A model generated the notes under the pieces. That model was not told where the DNA came from and searched no databases. It saw nothing but the letters and a program-made list of their open reading frames with translations. Below are positions 59,620-64,000 of a stretch of 64,000 nucleotides of DNA, piece by piece; position 1 is the stretch's first letter; every line of letters begins with the position of its first letter. The stretch is from Ulota crispa. Lineage: Eukaryota > Streptophyta > Bryopsida > Orthotrichales > Orthotrichaceae. The stretch spans positions 2,713,966 through 2,777,965 of the forward strand of contig OY987252.1 in NCBI GenBank assembly GCA_963920765.1, in the 5' to 3' direction. The translations under genes were made by a program, and so were the position numbers.

Positions 59620-60226
59620 TCAACAATGGATTTATCCATGATGGATGTGGATGACAATGTCTTTGACAGTCCTTCAAGTGCTAGGACTCGTCCTCTTACT
59701 ATGAGGTCTCCTTTGCCTCTGAAGTGTTGTACTGAAGTGTATTTGCCTTAAACTCTGTTTGGAAAGAGTGGCTTGTCTCAAAAAAGACTTTATGACAAAG
59801 ATGACATTATACTTGTTCCCGCTACCCAGGTAAGTATGAGTGATTTGACTTTTTGAATTTGCAATTCCATTTGTCTTTGTAATTATTGTATGTTGAGAAT
59901 TGCAAACTATATACTAATTTCAATGGTTTGTACAATGCACAAATTTTTTGGCAAAGCTTGGTGCCATCATTCAAAGACGGCCTACATTGTCAAATGATTT
60001 TTAGCCCCCTTTGCCTCGATGTTCTTCTAATGCACCTCCAAAACAATGTTACATGGCTCATAACAAGCATTTGCCCCGATTTATTGGCAAATAACCTAGG
60101 GATGCGTGGGAAGAGAAGCCCTTGAAGATGCAAGTACAAAAAGATATAGGATAGTTTAGAGGAAATTATTATGATTATAGTCGTGGGCCTAAAATTATGA
60201 AGGCTTTCGAAAAGTTGAAGAGATGA
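59620..60226 (+). CDS. C-terminal exons of the 53-60 kb gene
   Basis: An exon from an AG at 59,618-59,619 reads STMDLSMMDVDDNVFDSPSS, ARTRPLTMRSPLPLKCCTEV and, after a stop, FGKSGLSQKRLYDKDDIILV, ending at GTAAGT (59,830). The last exon, from about 59,957, includes AWEEKPLKMQVQKDIG and FRGNYYDYSRGPKIMKAFEK. It is Ser/Pro- and Lys-rich, possibly a tail of the phosphatase protein. Unknown family. Confidence 0.45.
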
Positions 60227-60889
60227 TCACATTTATAATTTCAACATTAATAGATTGGTTACTACCTCCACTATGCTAAAATGTAGTATGGAGTTTGTAC
60301 GTATGTATTAGCTCTATTTTTAGAAGGCAAGTATAGTTCTACAAAAATCTTCAATACCATCATCTTTTGGTCTTTAGTTCCAACATCTATAGTAAATGCT
60401 TTTTCTATATTAGTAAGATTATGTATAACAAGAAATGCATGACATTTGAGATCATCCAATTTTATACCTACTTTTTGAATCAATCCAATGATTCTATTAT
60501 GTTTATGGACAACTCATTCTATGAAATTCATGATGTGTACTACTTTTAGGAACTCTCATATCACTGGAAAACTCTCATTTTAATGAATATGGTGTTACCA
60601 ATGTGATCAACATATTTTGCACTTGGTGTGCTTGAGTACAACCTTGCATGAGATTTCCAATTTGTGTGTCTGTATACAATCTCTTGCATTTCATAATTAA
60701 CATGCACTGACCACTGGTTACATGAAGTGTGAAAACCGTTACATCTTACAATGAATTTTGTACATTGAATATAGACCGTGCATAAAAATAGACTCTCTAT
60801 GAAGATTAAGAAATTGAATGCACAAGATGCAATACAATTCTTTAATATTACAATAACATAACAAAATGGCATATGCAATTGCAATAGGA
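60227..60889. other. AT-rich spacer, nothing recognised
   Basis: No protein-like frame and no terminal repeat of the preceding element were found. Confidence 0.4.
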
Positions 60890-61245
60890 ACCTGTTCTTT
60901 TCCCAACATGTTTGCTGAAGAATGAAGCCTAGTGCTCCGACCTATTTTAGGATGAATTAGGGTATCTGTAAAAGTAGTAAGTGCTACTGATGGTCGATAA
61001 ATTTTGCTTGGATGCAACACAAAGTCTTTTGACCTTTGCCCACTTGCGCTTTGTATAGAGGAATGACAACTAACGGGCATCCCATTCCTCTCTTCATATT
61101 GTTCCACATAAGTCCCTTCCATTGCACCGTCAATACTCCTCGCGGATGCCTTAAGTAAGACAATTGCCATACTTTGCGGCATATGTCTAACATTTTGTTG
61201 TCCACTTGCTGATCCATAATCCTTTGTTGGCAGCAATTTTGTCAT
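60890..61245 (-). pseudogene. Coding-like minus-strand exon, unknown
   Basis: The frame from Met at 61,245 reads MTKLLPTKDYGSASGQQNVR, MPQSMAIVLLKASARSIDGA and TYVEQYEERNGMPVSCHSSI. It then turns Ser/Lys-rich and stays open up to a possible GTTCCT donor near 60,890. Composition is far from chance for AT-rich DNA. No family recognised. Orientation matches the next exon-like frame at 61,705-61,911, which may belong to the same gene. Confidence 0.35.
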
Positions 61246-61704
61246 TGTAATTATGCAACATCAACGTCAATGCTTGTACTCTTTTTTTTAATACACTACT
61301 TTGCAAAATCTAACATGTTTATGGTTATTATATATTTTGCAAACTTAACATGAAATTCAAAAAGTTCTATACAAAACACTTGTGCAAGACATCCAAGATA
61401 ACAGTGTACATTGTTGTAGCCATTGGGTATCATGTTCAATTGAACATGTGAAATGCAATATACAAAGTAAACATCCTCTTACTCTTTTTACATCAAGTTT
61501 TACTAATTGTAAAAGAATTTGATATGGGGTTGATTACATAAGTTGCTCCAAAACTAAAATTTTGTCCATATTTTGTATATATTAATCTTTAATCTATTTT
61601 AATCTACATATACAAAAACTGTACATGGTTAAGAGTATTTCTTTTATTTTTTTGGGCAGCATTTACTACTACAATTAGTATTTGAAGTGGCAAAGGATAC
61701 CTAG

Positions 61705-61911
61705 TTACAAAAGACACGTGCCTACAATGTAGTGTGCATATTTGGATATAACAAACCCTCCTTTTTCCAATCCAACAACTAAAGCATGGTAAGATTTTGA
61801 ATTGTCTGGTGATGCTTTACAATGATGTTTAAACATTTTAGGGTAGCAGCAAGCATTATCCTCATTACCAACTGTAGGATCAATGTGAAGTTGTTGTGCA
61901 CGAACAGCCAT
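61705..61911 (-). pseudogene. Coding-like minus-strand exon, possible zinc-binding
   Basis: The frame from Met at 61,911 reads MAVRAQQLHIDPTVGNEDNA, CCYPKMFKHHCKASPDNSKS and YHALVVGLEKGGFVISKYAH. The CC-x-P ... HHC spacing might bind zinc, as in BED-type fingers of transposases. The evidence is thin. Confidence 0.35.
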
Positions 61912-61969
61912 AGAGAACTAGGAGTTTTGAAAGATTTGTGCAATAAGACGTCATTAGTAAGGTAGAAAC

Positions 61970-62275
61970 ATCCAAAAGTGTTATTGTCCCTATAACCATC
62001 ACCTCTAAAATCTTGGAAAATTTGTAGAAGTAAATATATGTAAATACAAGGATATACAACATGTGAACATGAAATCTTAGTGTTGGTTATGGGTTCAATG
62101 GCAATTTGCTCTTTAATAACTCACAACTTATTCTCACAATATCCAAATAATACATTTGAAAGTGCTAACTCATAATTTTTTTGTTGTTGACAAGATCCTA
62201 TAGTTTGCTACATGTTTATTAGTAGCCATCATGTTCAAAACCCTTAAAGCGCTTATGTGTGTTCCTACTTTAATG
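61970..62275 (+). repeat. Dispersed repeat R2, copy 3
   Basis: Same orientation and landmarks as at 49,925-50,560: CTATAACCATCACCTC, CAACATGTGAACATGAAATC, TTGGTTATGGGTTCAATGGC, AACTCACAACTTATTCTCAC and TAGCCATCATGTTCAAAACC. Confidence 0.75.
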
Positions 62276-64000
62276 CCTACGTTTTACTTTTGTCACATGT
62301 GTTACAAAGAACATATATGTATGATCATGCCCTTTGCACCTCACTTAGAGACTTTGCAATAAACATTGGTGCTTTATTTGAGTTGTAAATTATCTTCACT
62401 AGCATGGATATTATAGAAATCTTATAACCCGCCTCTTCTATCCTTAATCTTCTTAAGTTTCAAGGCTCACATATAGAATTTCCTCTACTGCCAACAAATT
62501 GTACAAATTCTTGCCATTATACAAATCTCTCCATGTCTCTTTCAATAGCCATAGAAGTTGCCATTACTTACATGTACTATTATAGTGAATGCTCAAAGTT
62601 CTTTACAAACATCAATTGTAGCGCACATGAAGAACATTTACATTCAAATGACCATTCTAAAAGAAGTGGCCAATACACCACATATGATAAGTACAAAGAT
62701 TTTTTTTCAATACTCTACTATACTAAGATTAAGCAAACATGGTTTATGAAGCTGCTAATGATTTAAAGATTGCCCTTAGAATGTAGATCACATAGACAAT
62801 ATCTTTAATATATTATTAATTGCCAAACGATAACACTTTGCGCCAAAACTCAACAATGTCAATATCATATTCACATGTTAATTACTTGATGTCAAATGCA
62901 CTATACTAGCAATGTCTACGTTATTTATGATGATAGTAACTCAAACACTGTCAATATTTTATCCTTGATTGCCAACCCATGAACTCACAAAAGTGATTGA
63001 TTTATAGTAAAATAGAGTAGAACATTAAATTTGCTAATATCTCAAAAAAGATTGGATTGCAATAAATTTCTTTTAGTCAATAGTGATGTTGTAATGGTTT
63101 GAACAATACTTTGTATTTAAATGACAATTCTTTATTACCTTTGGTTTCTTCTCAATGAACTGACTAGATTTCTAATAATCATACAAAATCAGGATTTAAA
63201 CATCATATCTTGAACTTGCACAATATAAAACATCAATTAGGTGCATACATCTGCAAAGAAGATCAAGTACAAGAGTCGTAATACTTGAAACAACAAAGGC
63301 TATATGGTCCATTTTCTCTTTATATTATATCCCATCCAAATATTGGAAATGTTCTTACTTTCCAAGTGCCTATTAAATTAGAGTCTACACAATTGCAATT
63401 GGTACTTCTTTTTTGAAGTGATGACTACCATATCTTCTTGTTTTTTAAATAAATATTTTCGGATTCTATTATTCTATTTTTTTGATCTTTTTACAACAAA
63501 CAAGGTTGTTCATTACTTGCTATCATCTTTGAACCAAGTATTAACACATATTTTGCTATTAATACAAAGTTTACACTAACACAAGAATGAGGCTAACATG
63601 GGCTTTCCTTTGGTACCAAAATACAAGAACACAGTGTTCTCTTTGGTTCATCAAGAATTTGCTTGTACTTTGATTTTGGCGGCAAGATTTCAATGTGACA
63701 CCAAACAACTAGCTTCTCCAAGTATTAATGGCTAAACTTGGAGTTATTTTTCTTCTTCACATAAGTATAGCTAATGAAGAAGGAGCAGTGTGAATTGCAA
63801 AGTTCTTGTTTAGTTTAGCATTGCCCAATTGGAAGCTGTGTTTTGAGAGCGGTTGCCGTTCTTATCCACCTCTCATTCTCAAGACTCAGCAATGTTTGTT
63901 TCCCAAACTCAATCTACAAACACTTTGCTAATTTTAATAATTATACTAGACCCTTGTTTAGCCCAATGCTGCAAAGCACAGTCATTGTCTACGTTGATAA
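62276..64000. other. AT-rich region, no gene recognised
   Basis: Short Ile/Tyr/Lys-rich frames only (for example 62,533-62,766), without motif or shared repeat. The last 150 bp are slightly richer in GC but show no clear frame. Confidence 0.4.

Larger units (their letters stand above)
53366..60226 (+). pseudogene. Multi-exon gene of an unclassified transposon-like locus (decayed)
   Basis: Coding starts MEEQMTKPEVYYSKLNLSKE at 53,366 and ends near 60,226 (SRGPKIMKAFEKLKR). In order come an N-terminal unknown part, a DGQHR/ParB-like segment, a long helical middle, a methyltransferase-like motif, a Lys/Glu/Ser-rich linker, an FCP1/NIF-like phosphatase and a short basic tail. Visible introns are 54,980 to about 55,130, 56,461-56,701, 57,708-57,920, 58,253 to about 58,450, about 59,233-59,619 and 59,830 to about 59,956. 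All are GT-AG. One may contain more than one gene. About 22 in-frame stops were counted by hand, about 14 of them TAG, plus a few frame changes. A mini-CACTA sits in it at 54,400. The class of parent element is unknown. Confidence 0.6.

Noticed and set aside
53366-60226. TAG read as glutamine (alternative genetic code or RNA editing)
   Set aside because: TAA, TGA and frame changes also occur, and the setting is a nuclear intron-bearing gene; mutation of CAG is simpler.
1-64000. Organellar origin because of high AT content
   Set aside because: No organelle genes; nuclear transposons and spliceosomal introns are present.

Overview
The window looks like AT-rich nuclear DNA of a land plant, most likely a non-seed plant (bryophyte, lycophyte or fern). 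The evidence is GT-AG introns inside decayed coding frames, plant-type CACTA (En/Spm) transposases, a DUF7869 gene of a kind I recall from non-seed plants, and several MITEs. I cannot name the species. I found no intact host gene, rRNA, tRNA or CRISPR. Nearly everything recognisable is transposon-derived, nested and decayed.

Layout. 1-8.5 kb: a MITE end, one orphan CACTA end, a minisatellite, a dispersed repeat and mostly unassignable AT-rich DNA. 8,612-24,793: one large CACTA element of about 16.2 kb with matching degenerate ends and a 3-bp CAA target duplication. Its TNP2 transposase gene runs leftwards (14.76 to 10.02 kb) and a TnpA-like gene runs rightwards (about 17.6 to 22.1 kb). Each gene begins beside its own array of the same higher-order tandem repeat, and the two arrays are mirror images. 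The element sits inside a minus-strand gene whose frame continues across the insertion point (25.77 to 24.79 kb, then 8.61 to 8.55 kb). 26.66-29.41 kb: a minus-strand DUF7869 gene, with a cluster of 15-20 bp AACTCAA/TTGAGTT palindromes upstream (29.5-30.4 kb). 31.5-35.5 kb: two MITEs, a (TA)n tract, CATGCC minisatellites and a 153-bp mini-CACTA. 35,914-42,008: a second CACTA-type element holding coding-like minus-strand fragments. 42-52.5 kb: largely featureless DNA, a minus-strand mobile-element-like coding region (47.6-49.1 kb) and several repeats.

52.56-60.23 kb is the most unusual part: a plus-strand, multi-exon, decayed gene. In order it carries an acidic N-terminal part, a DGQHR/ParB-like motif, a long unrecognised middle, a possible methyltransferase-like motif, a highly charged region and an FCP1/NIF-like (HAD) phosphatase domain. 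The same palindrome family seen at 29.5-30.4 kb lies upstream of this gene and inside three of its introns, so the two loci may be different parts of one poorly described DNA transposon group. In-frame stops here are mostly TAG where glutamine would fit, a pattern expected from decay of methylated CHG sites in silenced plant transposons.

All function calls come from reading translations by eye. No database search was possible.
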